50,443 bases of DNA from Clostridiaceae bacterium (lineage in GTDB: Bacteria > Bacillota > Clostridia > Lachnospirales > Lachnospiraceae), in contig QXXC01000026.1 of assembly GCA_009911305.1 (NCBI GenBank), forward strand, positions 1-50,443, read 5' to 3'. Positions 9,283-16,879 of this stretch are shown here, in pieces. Made by a program: the position numbers and the translations under genes. Position 1 is the first letter of the stretch. Each line of letters opens with the position of its first letter. Under the pieces are notes generated by a model. That model made no database searches, was not told the origin of the DNA, and was given only the letters and a program-made list of their open reading frames with translations.

Positions 9283-9630
9283 TCACTCTCTTATTATAGA
9301 TCCCATTATTTCTGAAAGTTCCGTTGCATCAAGCGCAGCTCCGCTCTTTGCGATTCTGACATTTGACAGATTGGATAAATGTACTTTTTGGAGAGAATCC
9401 AGCTTCGCAAATGTTCTTCTTGGAAACGGCGGATCATATTTAAAAATCTCTTTGTTGGCCGGAAGCGTCAGTTTCCACTCTTTTCCGGCCACAGATGATA
9501 CCGTAAGGATTTCTATATATTCTCCGTCTATTCCAACAACGAGATATGGCCTTTCATACGCGGGGAACTCACCGTCCGGGAAACGTATCTTTCCCCAGAA
9601 CGCCTGTCCTGCAATAAATGACATTGGCAT
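9283..9630 (-). CDS. PemK/MazF-like toxin of a Panacea pair
   Basis: The product is 115 residues. The opening GQAFWGKIRFPDG, then RPYLVVGID, and the late KLDSLQKVHLSNLSNVRI followed by an ELSEIM helix follow the order of PemK/MazF-fold proteins, which are typically mRNA endoribonucleases. Sequence similarity is loose, so catalysis is inferred. The ATG overlaps the upstream antitoxin stop by one base (TGATG), so the two are translationally coupled; an internal ATG two codons later is an alternative start. A terminator follows directly. Panacea-domain antitoxins are known to pair with many unrelated toxin folds, which fits the context. Confidence 0.7.
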   Translation of the reverse strand: MPMSFIAGQAFWGKIRFPDGEFPAYERPYLVVGIDGEYIEILTVSSVAGKEWKLTLPANKEIFKYDPPFPRRTFAKLDSLQKVHLSNLSNVRIAKSGAALDATELSEIMGSIIRE

Positions 9631-10283
9631 CAGAAAATCACCAGCCTTCCGTCATCTCTGCAAATGCTGTAAGCATCATCCTCGCATACCTGAGCAAACT
9701 TTTCCAATTCTGCAATTACGTCATCGGTCATGATCATATCATCGTAATAAAACGTAACACCATTAACCACCTCATATCTTGGCGCAATTCTCCTTGTTTC
9801 CCTGTAGGCTCTGACAGCCCTTCCTACAGCCTCAATATCTTCCGGGAAATCCTCGAAATTCACAACCGACTTCTTTTTGTCATGGTAGCCATTCTCTGAC
9901 ATACCATTTTGGTACGCCTGTCTCCACGATTGAAAACTATGGTTCAAATCTGAAAGTTCTTTCGCAGTGAGATGTCCATAAACACCGATCACAGCATTTA
10001 AAGTCTCATACTCCTCCTCGTTGAAATCCGGATTAAACCTCTCACTGTCCGACTTGAATCCAGAATAATCATTCCTGTATCTAAGGCGAACTTTCTCAAC
10101 AACCAGCCCGTTCTCAAAAGCAAGAACGTCATCCTTAAAAAGCGGGCTATGACACTGTGCCAAATGTGCCATATCTGCAAGCACAAGCATTTTCTGCAAT
10201 TTCATATTTCCGTCATATGTGTTTGGCATAGAATCGGCGCCACTTTTAATGAAGAATTTTGCAAAATCATATACATCTCTCAT
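9630..10283 (-). CDS. Panacea-domain (SocA-like, DUF4065) antitoxin
   Basis: The product is 217 residues. Residues ~1-110 fit the Panacea/SocA-like domain: DVYDFAKFFIKSG, MKLQKMLVLADMAHLA, PLFKDDVLAFENGLVV, and a late LSDLNHS helix. The C-terminal ~80 residues are a divergent acidic extension ending at the overlap with the toxin. Panacea domains act as the neutralising module in PanAT toxin-antitoxin systems, some induced by or active against phages. The ATG at 10283 is selected because AGGAGG lies 8 bp upstream; the GTG three codons earlier lies inside that site. It is the first gene of a two-gene operon isolated by terminators on both sides. Confidence 0.85.
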   Translation of the reverse strand: MRDVYDFAKFFIKSGADSMPNTYDGNMKLQKMLVLADMAHLAQCHSPLFKDDVLAFENGLVVEKVRLRYRNDYSGFKSDSERFNPDFNEEEYETLNAVIGVYGHLTAKELSDLNHSFQSWRQAYQNGMSENGYHDKKKSVVNFEDFPEDIEAVGRAVRAYRETRRIAPRYEVVNGVTFYYDDMIMTDDVIAELEKFAQVCEDDAYSICRDDGRLVIF

Positions 10284-10358
10284 ATCTGACACCTCCTGTT
10301 ATTCTCCTGCTTTCGCTATGAAAGCAGCCCATGTGTGCCACTTAATATGACCCTATAA

Positions 10359-10381
10359 GAAAAAATCCGCCCATTAGCGGC
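10359..10381 (-). terminator. intrinsic terminator at the 3' end of polysaccharide locus 1
   Basis: On the minus strand CCGC, a six-base loop and GCGG are followed by ATTTTTTC. It lies beyond the decayed acyltransferase and before the Panacea operon, so it probably ends transcription of locus 1. The stem is short but the U-tract is good. Confidence 0.55.
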
Positions 10382-10673
10382 TCCCCACGGCCGGCGCCGG
10401 CACATGGCACTTAAATGTAAATTCGGTAATGTGGGGATACAGCGTATCTCTGCCTGCAAATACAGTATATGTTTTGTCTGGGTTTTTGTCAATTGATTTC
10501 CTCTGTTTTCTATATAGCCAATTTTTCTGGCAATCAGTAAAAAGTCTGCCCCAAAAGCGATTTGCATGGTATCATGTAAGTACAACTCCTTTACTGCTGG
10601 ATATGGTTCATTGTTACTGGACATCTCAATTTAGCCATAAATCAGTGAAGAGTTGTTTTATTTTTAAGAGGAA
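10382..10673. other. non-coding remnant region with a GC palindrome
   Basis: No gene is recognised. The stretch holds a perfect palindrome, GCCGGCGCCGGC (about 10390-10401), and near-repeats of a CATGGCACTTAAATG-like string on either side of the terminator. A minus-strand frame here has unconvincing protein character. It appears to be debris between locus 1 and the Panacea operon. Confidence 0.4.
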
Positions 10674-10784
10674 CTATTTGTATATGCGGTCAATCCGTTC
10701 ATCGCAGAATCCGGCTCGCTTTTCATGATATACGGCGAGGATCCTTTCATCAGATGTTTTTTTAAGCTCATACGCTAATCCACA
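10674..10784 (-). pseudogene. orphan C-terminal coding fragment
   Basis: A 36-codon frame (segments AYELKKTSDERILAVYHEKR and DERIDRIYK, then TAG) looks like the end of a real protein. It lies in a different frame from the acyltransferase N-terminus that overlaps it. I cannot identify the family. It probably marks the far side of a deletion that removed most of the acyltransferase gene and perhaps a neighbour. Confidence 0.35.
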
Positions 10785-11037
10785 CTTTGAAAAGCCGTTC
10801 GACCTTAAATTCCTTTTCACAAAGGTGCCATGCTGATATGAAAAAGAACACATTACATATCATCCGTCCTCCGCCCCAGAGAACATTTTGGATGATTAAC
10901 GTCTTAACTCCATGATCCACAAAACTTACATACTGGCTTCCATAATAATTTATAAAATGATAGGCTGCCAGCATAAGCATACAGAGCAGGCGCAGCGCGT
11001 CTATCCCTGCATCACGGGATTTTCTTTCCCTGTGCAT
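10768..11037 (-). pseudogene. truncated acyltransferase-3 family protein
   Basis: The 89 residues match only the N-terminus of membrane acyltransferase-3 (OafA/YeeE-like) O-acetylases: DAGIDALRLLCMLMLAAYH, with the family histidine after the first helix, then a NVFFFISAWHLC second helix. Family members are 330-380 residues, so about three quarters is missing. An AGGAGGT site 8 bp upstream shows that it was once a proper last gene of locus 1, five bases after the GDP-sugar dehydratase. It ends at a TGA where an unrelated-frame fragment takes over. A functional product is unlikely. Confidence 0.8.
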
Positions 11038-11042
11038 CCCGT

Positions 11043-12080
11043 TTACCTCCTGAGGAATACCTCTCCTTTCTTAACCCTGTCCCTCCAGTAATCCAGCAAA
11101 TCATGCATCGTCGTCTCAAAGCGGATCTCCGGCTCCCATCCGGTATGCTCCTTAAACTTCGTACAGTCCGGCACCTGCAGATCCGCATCAATTGGCCGCA
11201 GCCGTTCCGGATCTGCCGCAATCTCTATCTCATCCTTCCTTGTGCTGTAGGAAAGCAGCGTATTCAGCGTGTCGCCCACCTCGCATGTATACGTCCCTCC
11301 GATGTTGTAATATTCACCCGCAGCCGGGTTTACGGTTACAAGCATGTAATACGCCCGAACCGCATCCCGCACATCCGCATACGTGCGCAGCGATTTCAGG
11401 TTTCCGGTCAGCACCTTTGGTTCGATCATGCCGGCCTCAATCATGGCTATTTGCTTTGCAAAGGTGCTTTCGTGAAACACATCCCCCCGCCTTGGCCCTG
11501 TATGGGTAAACATCCTCGTCGTCATCACCGTCATCCCATAGGCCTGCGCATAGTACCTGCCCAGCAGATCCGTCCCCGCCTTGCTGATTGCATAGGGGCT
11601 GGCCGGGTGGAACGGGCATTCCTCATGGATCCCGCTCTCCGGCTTCCTTTCCGCCGGGATTTTCCCAAACACCTCCGAGCTGGCGCATACATGGATAACC
11701 GGCTTATATCCGGCGTCGCGCTCCATCTCCATGCGGATCGCCTCCAGCAGCCTGCAGGTGCCCAGCACATTCGTGTTCAGCGTGTCCACCGGGGCCGTAA
11801 AGGAGGTCAGGGGATAGCTCTGCGCCGCAAGGTGGAACACATAATCCGGCCTGATGTCATGGATCACCCGCACAAGCGACATCTCATCATTCAGATCCGC
11901 GTATTCAAAGAATACCCGTTCCTTCCTGTTTACCCGCCCAAGCAGGTGCGCCACATTGTCAAGAGGGCTTCTCCAGCGGCAGACGCCGTACACGTCCCAG
12001 TCTGTGTGCTCCAGCAGGTAATCCGCAAGATGCGACCCCACCATTCCTGTAATTCCCGTAATCAGCGCTTTTATCTTCAT
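11043..12080 (-). CDS. GDP-mannose 4,6-dehydratase-like SDR (possibly GDP-heptose dehydratase)
   Basis: This 345-residue extended short-chain dehydrogenase has the NAD(P)-binding glycine motif GITGMVG (9-15), SSE at 134-136 and the catalytic pair Tyr163/Lys167 (PYAISK). It resembles GMD and the WcbK/DmhA enzymes that dehydrate GDP-D-glycero-D-manno-heptose, and the R-x-R nucleotide-binding segment CRWRSPLDN is of that type. Its start overlaps the preceding SDR gene (ATGA). Because the heptose kinase HddA lies two genes upstream and no mannose-activating gene is present, a GDP-6-deoxy-heptose role is at least as likely as GDP-rhamnose/fucose. The reaction class is firm; the substrate is inferred. 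Confidence 0.85.
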   Translation of the reverse strand: MKIKALITGITGMVGSHLADYLLEHTDWDVYGVCRWRSPLDNVAHLLGRVNRKERVFFEYADLNDEMSLVRVIHDIRPDYVFHLAAQSYPLTSFTAPVDTLNTNVLGTCRLLEAIRMEMERDAGYKPVIHVCASSEVFGKIPAERKPESGIHEECPFHPASPYAISKAGTDLLGRYYAQAYGMTVMTTRMFTHTGPRRGDVFHESTFAKQIAMIEAGMIEPKVLTGNLKSLRTYADVRDAVRAYYMLVTVNPAAGEYYNIGGTYTCEVGDTLNTLLSYSTRKDEIEIAADPERLRPIDADLQVPDCTKFKEHTGWEPEIRFETTMHDLLDYWRDRVKKGEVFLRR

Positions 12081-12940
12081 AGCTTTACCCCTCTCAGTTC
12101 TTTTTGTATTTTTTCAGTAAACGCACCTTTTTCTGTGATGTTGTATGGTTCCATGTACAGGCTCTTCATCTGCGTAATCCGGGGACGGTTTTTAAAAAAT
12201 TCGTCGCCCGTCATTGTCACTGTGTAGCGGAGCCTGCCGCCCAAAACCCGGTTGATTTCATCTGCAATACGAATCCGGCTCACCAGTTCCGGCCCGGCCG
12301 CGTTTAACACAGACGGCTTATACACATCAAAATGCCGGGCGAACCAGAGCACTATATCCACCACGTCAGTGAGTACAGTACAGTTCCTGTAAAACGGGTG
12401 GAACACCTCCGCCGCCTCCCCGTTCCGGATGCAGTCCAGGCAGTATGTAACAAAGCGATCGCCCAAGGAGGCGACATATGAAAGGCGGATCGCTTTAAAG
12501 AGCGGATGTCCTAAAAACCGATCCTCCACCGCCTTTTTCATCCTTCCATAAGCCGTGTCCCCCTTTGTCTCCGATTCCTCTGTATAGATATGTCCCGGTA
12601 TATCCCCAAAAACGGCGTCGCTGGAGAAAAACAGCACCCTTGCCCCCCGCTCCAGCGCTTCGCGGATAAAGCGCCCGGTTCCTTCCACGTTAATGTTCCA
12701 GCAGGCTTCAAATTCCAATGCGCACCTGTCCGGGCCGGATACCGCCGCTGTAAAGATTACCAAATCCACGGTATCCAGGAGCTGGTAATCAAACAGCCGC
12801 GTATCCGCCAGATCCAGATACGCATCCGCATCTGCCGTCCGGTCAATTTTCAGGATGGATCCAACCGAATCTTCCTGCTCCATCCGCCTGATAAGGGCGG
12901 ACGCGATATAACCGGAGCTTCCCACGATAGCGATATTCAT
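12077..12940 (-). CDS. NAD(P)-dependent SDR epimerase/reductase
   Basis: The product is 287 residues. It has the nucleotide-binding motif GSSGYIAS (7-14), FFSSDAVFG around 104-112 and catalytic Tyr131/Lys135 (AYGRMK). It is shorter than typical sugar epimerases and resembles RmlD/WcaG-type reductases that act on 4-keto nucleotide sugars. It sits between hddA and the GDP-sugar dehydratase and overlaps the latter by 4 bp, so reduction of that enzyme's 4-keto product is a natural guess. A good AAAGGAGTG site precedes the ATG. Confidence 0.8.
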   Translation of the reverse strand: MNIAIVGSSGYIASALIRRMEQEDSVGSILKIDRTADADAYLDLADTRLFDYQLLDTVDLVIFTAAVSGPDRCALEFEACWNINVEGTGRFIREALERGARVLFFSSDAVFGDIPGHIYTEESETKGDTAYGRMKKAVEDRFLGHPLFKAIRLSYVASLGDRFVTYCLDCIRNGEAAEVFHPFYRNCTVLTDVVDIVLWFARHFDVYKPSVLNAAGPELVSRIRIADEINRVLGGRLRYTVTMTGDEFFKNRPRITQMKSLYMEPYNITEKGAFTEKIQKELRGVKL

Positions 12941-12965
12941 CTTTCACTCCTTTTCTTTGCCGAAA

Positions 12966-12994
12966 TGTAACAGTTCAGACAACCTGAACTATTA
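12966..12994. repeat. small palindromic repeat, copy A
   Basis: AGTTCAG-ACAAC-CTGAACT forms a 7-bp inverted repeat within a longer AACAGTTCAG...CTGAACTATTAC context, between hddA and the SDR gene. Nineteen bases starting CAGTTCAGACAACC recur in inverted orientation at 46845-46863 (copy B), and related copies lie near 45645 and 49047. Confidence 0.65.
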
Positions 12995-13026
12995 CGCCAA
13001 AACGTCTTTTTTACCTGATTCAGCCT

Positions 13027-14112
13027 TTATCCCCTTTGTCCTTCTGAAAAACGGTATCGGCCTGCTGTCCCGTTGCGCCGCATCTCCCGTAATGGATACT
13101 GTTTGTCCGGCTTCTGTAACGGTATATACGATTCCGGCGAATAGTGGATGACTCTCGTTCCGGCTGTCTCAAACTCAAATGGAATATGCAGCACATCCTT
13201 CATGGCTTTCTTCACCGCGTCCCGCTTTTCCGGCTGAACATAGAAAACAAGAAAACCGCCTCCCCCGGCCCCCAGGAGCTTTCCGCCCAGCGCGCCGGCC
13301 CTGACGGCTTTTTCATAAAGCGCATCAATATCGTTTGTGGAAACGGCTCTTCCCGTCTGACGTTTCAGCTTCCAGGTATAATCAAGAAGCCTGCCGAAAT
13401 CATCCAGATTCCGGGTCTGATCCGTTAAGACGGCTTGTGCCTCATCCACAAGGGAGAGCATCTCCCGGAGCATCCCTGTCTTTCCCCTTCCCGTTTGGCG
13501 GTTGATTTTCTGAATGTCAGAAGAGTACCTAACGAAGCCTGTAAAAAACAGGAGCAGATTCTGCTGAAGCCGGATTTTCCGTTCCGGACTTATAATGACC
13601 GGATAAACCTCATATCCGTATGCGCTAAACTGGATCCTGTTAAATCCGCCGTATGCGGCTGCAATCTGATCCTGCCATCCGCCCTCCTCCCCGCATAAAA
13701 TGCGTTCGAGGTAAATCGATTCATCGGCCAGCTTTTTTTTATCTGCATACCTGCCCTTTAAACAGTAGAACGCATTCAGCATCCCCACGGCAAATGAGCT
13801 GCTGGTTCCCAGGCCGCTCCGGGCAGGCAGATCCGAATCATATGTCAGCCTGATTTCATGCATGTCGAGCATTTGCATTGCATTGCGGATCAGCGGGTGT
13901 TCGATGTCGGCATATTCATCCGCATATTCCATTTTTGAGTAGGTCAGATGCGTTTTGTAATCAAAAAAGCGTGGAAGATGCCGGACTGTCACATAGCAAA
14001 ATTTGTCAAATGTCGATGACAGCACCGCACCTCCATGCTCTTTAAAAAAGTCTTCCATATCGGTTCCGCCGCCGAAGAAAGACATTCTGAATGGTGTTTT
14101 TGTTATTATCAT
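13027..14112 (-). CDS. hddA: HddA-like D-glycero-alpha-D-manno-heptose-7-phosphate kinase
   Basis: This 361-residue GHMP kinase has the N-terminal TPFRMSFFGGGTDM substrate motif, the ATP-binding PARSGLGTSSSFAVG (96-110) and a C-terminal LLGAGGGGF motif. The combination is that of HddA, which phosphorylates C1 of alpha-heptose-7-phosphate on the way to GDP-heptose; the pathway is known from Gram-positive S-layer glycans and bacterial capsules. The ATG at 14112 has AAAGGA upstream and matches the family start, so the longer frame is rejected. The partner genes gmhA, gmhB and hddC are not in the window. Fucokinase-type GHMP kinases are an alternative. Confidence 0.82.
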   Translation of the reverse strand: MIITKTPFRMSFFGGGTDMEDFFKEHGGAVLSSTFDKFCYVTVRHLPRFFDYKTHLTYSKMEYADEYADIEHPLIRNAMQMLDMHEIRLTYDSDLPARSGLGTSSSFAVGMLNAFYCLKGRYADKKKLADESIYLERILCGEEGGWQDQIAAAYGGFNRIQFSAYGYEVYPVIISPERKIRLQQNLLLFFTGFVRYSSDIQKINRQTGRGKTGMLREMLSLVDEAQAVLTDQTRNLDDFGRLLDYTWKLKRQTGRAVSTNDIDALYEKAVRAGALGGKLLGAGGGGFLVFYVQPEKRDAVKKAMKDVLHIPFEFETAGTRVIHYSPESYIPLQKPDKQYPLREMRRNGTAGRYRFSEGQRG

Positions 14113-14132
14113 ATTTTCAATCCTTTTTGGGG

Positions 14133-14246
14133 TTATTTTATCTCTTTTCCACGATGTTGTAGGATACAATAAACTCCCCTATAATCCCGAATATCTGACA
14201 CAAAGCTAATGCCCTGCTCCAATGCCTGTTCTATAGCTAAAGGCCA
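14133..14246 (-). pseudogene. coding-like fragment in frame-shift relation to the Wzx 3' end
   Basis: Thirty-seven codons (WPLAIEQALEQGISF then DIRDYRGVYCILQHRG, then TAA) follow the Wzx stop in another frame. Eight consecutive A residues (minus strand, 14254-14247) lie at the join. One extra A would fuse this stretch to Wzx. It may be a natural C-terminal extension lost by slippage, or the tail of a deleted gene; I cannot decide. Confidence 0.3.
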
Positions 14247-15676
14247 TTTTTTTTCATTCCGGAACATATATCTAAAATCCATTCTTTTTTCCAGATTCCA
14301 ACTACAGTAACAATCCCCAACAGGCTATATTTTACAAAATATATATCTGCCACAAAATGAATTACTACAGCCGCTGCCAACAATATCACAGAGATGGCTG
14401 CCAGTCCCTTACTGTCGTATATCTCCCGTTTAACATGTTTGTTACATGCCATTCGATAAAATAGATAATGCAGAAAACAGAAAACTAAATAACAAATAAA
14501 TGTAGTATATGCAGCCGCGTTGTATCCATATTGAGGAATAAAAATGCAATTCAAAATAATATTTAAAGCTGCACACATCACCGAGGCTAAAACTATTGTA
14601 TTCTTCTGTCCAAAATACTCTTGGACACGTGCAAATAACTGAAATATATAATTAAAAAAAATTCCCAGGCAAATCGGTATGATCAGCCCTATACTGTCTG
14701 TATATTTTTCACCACCGAAGAGCAATACAATCTCCCGTCTAAAGAGTATCATCCCACATAAACAAAATGCGATAAAAAGCATGATACGATTTGTATTGCG
14801 TGCTAATATCTCATATTCCTGTGACTTTATTTGTTGAAACTGATAAGGTGCAAAGGCAGCGTTCACAGCAGTTGTAAGCATACTGACTAGATTACTCACA
14901 GAACATGCAACGCTATATATCGCCACATCGGAAGCCCCGCACATATGGTTTATCATAATGTAATCCCAGCTCTGAAGCACAATTTCTGACAGGTAATGCG
15001 GCATAAGGGGAATACAAAGACAGAACAAAAATTTCCAGGATTCCCCATCATAATAAGAGCCCCCCTTTTGAAAAACCAATACAAGCAAAATAATTCCAAT
15101 TATAACAGATATTACTGCTTGAGGAATGATTTTAGCCTCAGCGCTGGCAGAAATAAAAATAACAGAAAAAAGCCCTGTAAATGATGAAATAGCGGTATAA
15201 ATCACAGTAACTGCCACGGACTCTTTATACTTATAGTCATACTGCATTCTTATACTCCAGCCATTTATAAGGTTTTGGAACACACAATACAACAACAGAC
15301 AAATAAGTAATACATTTCCAAACCCAGTTACTTCTTTCAGCCGCTTATTAAAGACAATAAATATCAAAATCCACAGGAGCGAAAATGTTATGTTATATCC
15401 CATAACACCTGCCATCATCTTATCTCTGTTATCATGCCTGATACACAAGTTCAGAATCCCTTTATGTGATGCTCCGGCAATAAGAAGTAGAAGGATATTT
15501 TCCCATGAAGCGAACATACTCACTAAGCCATATTGTTCTGCCGAAAGCAACCTTAAAAAAAAGGGGGCTGTCAACATACTGATTCCTTTGTGAAGAAACT
15601 GACTGATGCCAAACCAAACTGTGGCTTTAACAGGCAAAGATAGTTTCCTATAGCTTTTTAACAATGTGTTCAGCAA
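14237..15676 (-). CDS. Wzx-type polysaccharide flippase (locus 1)
   Basis: This protein of about 479 residues has 12-14 hydrophobic segments and the RfbX/Wzx start: a short cytoplasmic helix, then FGISQFLHKGISMLTAPFFLRLLSAEQYG. Such MOP-superfamily proteins flip undecaprenyl-linked repeat units across the membrane. The initiation codon is apparently TTG with GGGAGG seven to eight bases upstream. The gene is AT-rich relative to the flanking SDR and WecC genes, as serotype-specific genes usually are. The 3' end carries an A8 tract two codons before the stop. Confidence 0.9.
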   Translation of the reverse strand: MLNTLLKSYRKLSLPVKATVWFGISQFLHKGISMLTAPFFLRLLSAEQYGLVSMFASWENILLLLIAGASHKGILNLCIRHDNRDKMMAGVMGYNITFSLLWILIFIVFNKRLKEVTGFGNVLLICLLLYCVFQNLINGWSIRMQYDYKYKESVAVTVIYTAISSFTGLFSVIFISASAEAKIIPQAVISVIIGIILLVLVFQKGGSYYDGESWKFLFCLCIPLMPHYLSEIVLQSWDYIMINHMCGASDVAIYSVACSVSNLVSMLTTAVNAAFAPYQFQQIKSQEYEILARNTNRIMLFIAFCLCGMILFRREIVLLFGGEKYTDSIGLIIPICLGIFFNYIFQLFARVQEYFGQKNTIVLASVMCAALNIILNCIFIPQYGYNAAAYTTFICYLVFCFLHYLFYRMACNKHVKREIYDSKGLAAISVILLAAAVVIHFVADIYFVKYSLLGIVTVVGIWKKEWILDICSGMKKNGL

Positions 15677-15714
15677 ATTATTATCCTCCCAGATCTTAAT
15701 TTTCAGTATTTACA

Positions 15715-16857
15715 CTATCTCGATGGATTTACCTTATCATTTTGTCCCTTTTCTGCCAAATTAAGGAGTTTTCTCATCTTTTTTATTACTGCGTTCATAG
15801 AATATTTCTCAAGATATATTTCACGGCTTTCCCTATGAAAAGCATTTACTTCTATATGCTGCAAAGCCTGAATAAACTCTCCACTGTTATTACATTCTTT
15901 CCCAATCAGGTCTATATTTTCTATGTCAATTCCCGAAAAAGAACTGGAAGTACCAAAAATGAACTTTCCGAACATAAGCGCTTCGATTGTTTTAGTTTGT
16001 ATTCCTCCACCAAAAACAACCGGATTAATTACCGCGTCTGCTTTAACATAATAATCCCCCAGGTGTTCAACGCTGCCAATAATATCCAGGCGTTCATAGT
16101 TTTGATATTGTTCTCTTAATAATTCTGTATCTTTTCCAACAACCATCAATTTAGCATTAATATAGGGAAGAACTTCTGTAATAAACATCTTAATCCCAAC
16201 TAAATTTGGTAAATATGAACCCATTCCGACAAATAAAAGATTTTGACATAATTTTGGTTTACCCGGCGGGTCACCTGTATGCCCTGTAAATTCATCCTTC
16301 AGGCAGCTTGGAATCACGATAACTGAACACTGCCCATAAAGAACCTGTAAATCGTTCCTGTCCTGATTCGTTAAAGCTACTATATAGTCCGAATATCGAA
16401 TAGCTGTTTTCTCATTTACAATTGCAATTCGTTTTAAAAGCCTGAAGCGGACATATTCCCGCCATCTTTTATTTAAAAAAGCCGCCTTTATTAATGATTC
16501 AATTCTTTTTTTCTCAACATCATAACATTGCACAATAACATTGCAAATTGTATGCTGTTTAATTTTCTTAACAAGAAATCCCCATTGTGAACTTTCAACA
16601 AATACAGTATCAATCTTATTTTCTTTTATAAATAATAAAATGTCTTCTTCAGATTCCGGTGTCATACCTGAATACCTTTTATAAAAAACAAAATTAAGAA
16701 TTTGGTCAAGCGGAATTCTTTTTTTGCTGGCAACTTTATAACAGCAAATATTTTCCGCTTCTAAAAGATGCCCGAAAATCTGTCTATGATTTTCGATCAC
16801 TTTTTCTTTAGCCCTTTTGCCTTCTGATGGGATTGGAAAAATGTGTAATAACTTCAT
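15715..16857 (-). CDS. GT-B glycosyltransferase (GT4-like)
   Basis: The 380 residues have a GT-B layout: an N-terminal LLHIFPIPSEG strand-loop, the interdomain VVALTNQDRNDL region, then NLLFVGMGSYLPNLVGIKMF and the C-terminal donor-binding run VKADAVINPVVFGGGIQTKTIEALMFGK. The GIQTKTIEAL motif holds the E-x7-E-type acidic position of GT4 enzymes in a shortened form. It probably adds one sugar to the lipid-linked repeat unit of locus 1 at the cytoplasmic membrane face. Donor and linkage cannot be read from sequence. An AAAGGAATG site precedes the ATG. Confidence 0.82.
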   Translation of the reverse strand: MKLLHIFPIPSEGKRAKEKVIENHRQIFGHLLEAENICCYKVASKKRIPLDQILNFVFYKRYSGMTPESEEDILLFIKENKIDTVFVESSQWGFLVKKIKQHTICNVIVQCYDVEKKRIESLIKAAFLNKRWREYVRFRLLKRIAIVNEKTAIRYSDYIVALTNQDRNDLQVLYGQCSVIVIPSCLKDEFTGHTGDPPGKPKLCQNLLFVGMGSYLPNLVGIKMFITEVLPYINAKLMVVGKDTELLREQYQNYERLDIIGSVEHLGDYYVKADAVINPVVFGGGIQTKTIEALMFGKFIFGTSSSFSGIDIENIDLIGKECNNSGEFIQALQHIEVNAFHRESREIYLEKYSMNAVIKKMRKLLNLAEKGQNDKVNPSR

Positions 16858-16879
16858 AACATTCCTTTCAAAATTTAAA

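Noticed and set aside
11103..12227. Long plus-strand open frame (374 codons) opposite the two SDR genes
   Set aside because: It is antisense to genes with intact catalytic motifs, is rich in His/Arg/Pro as expected of a GC-rich shadow, and has no start signals.
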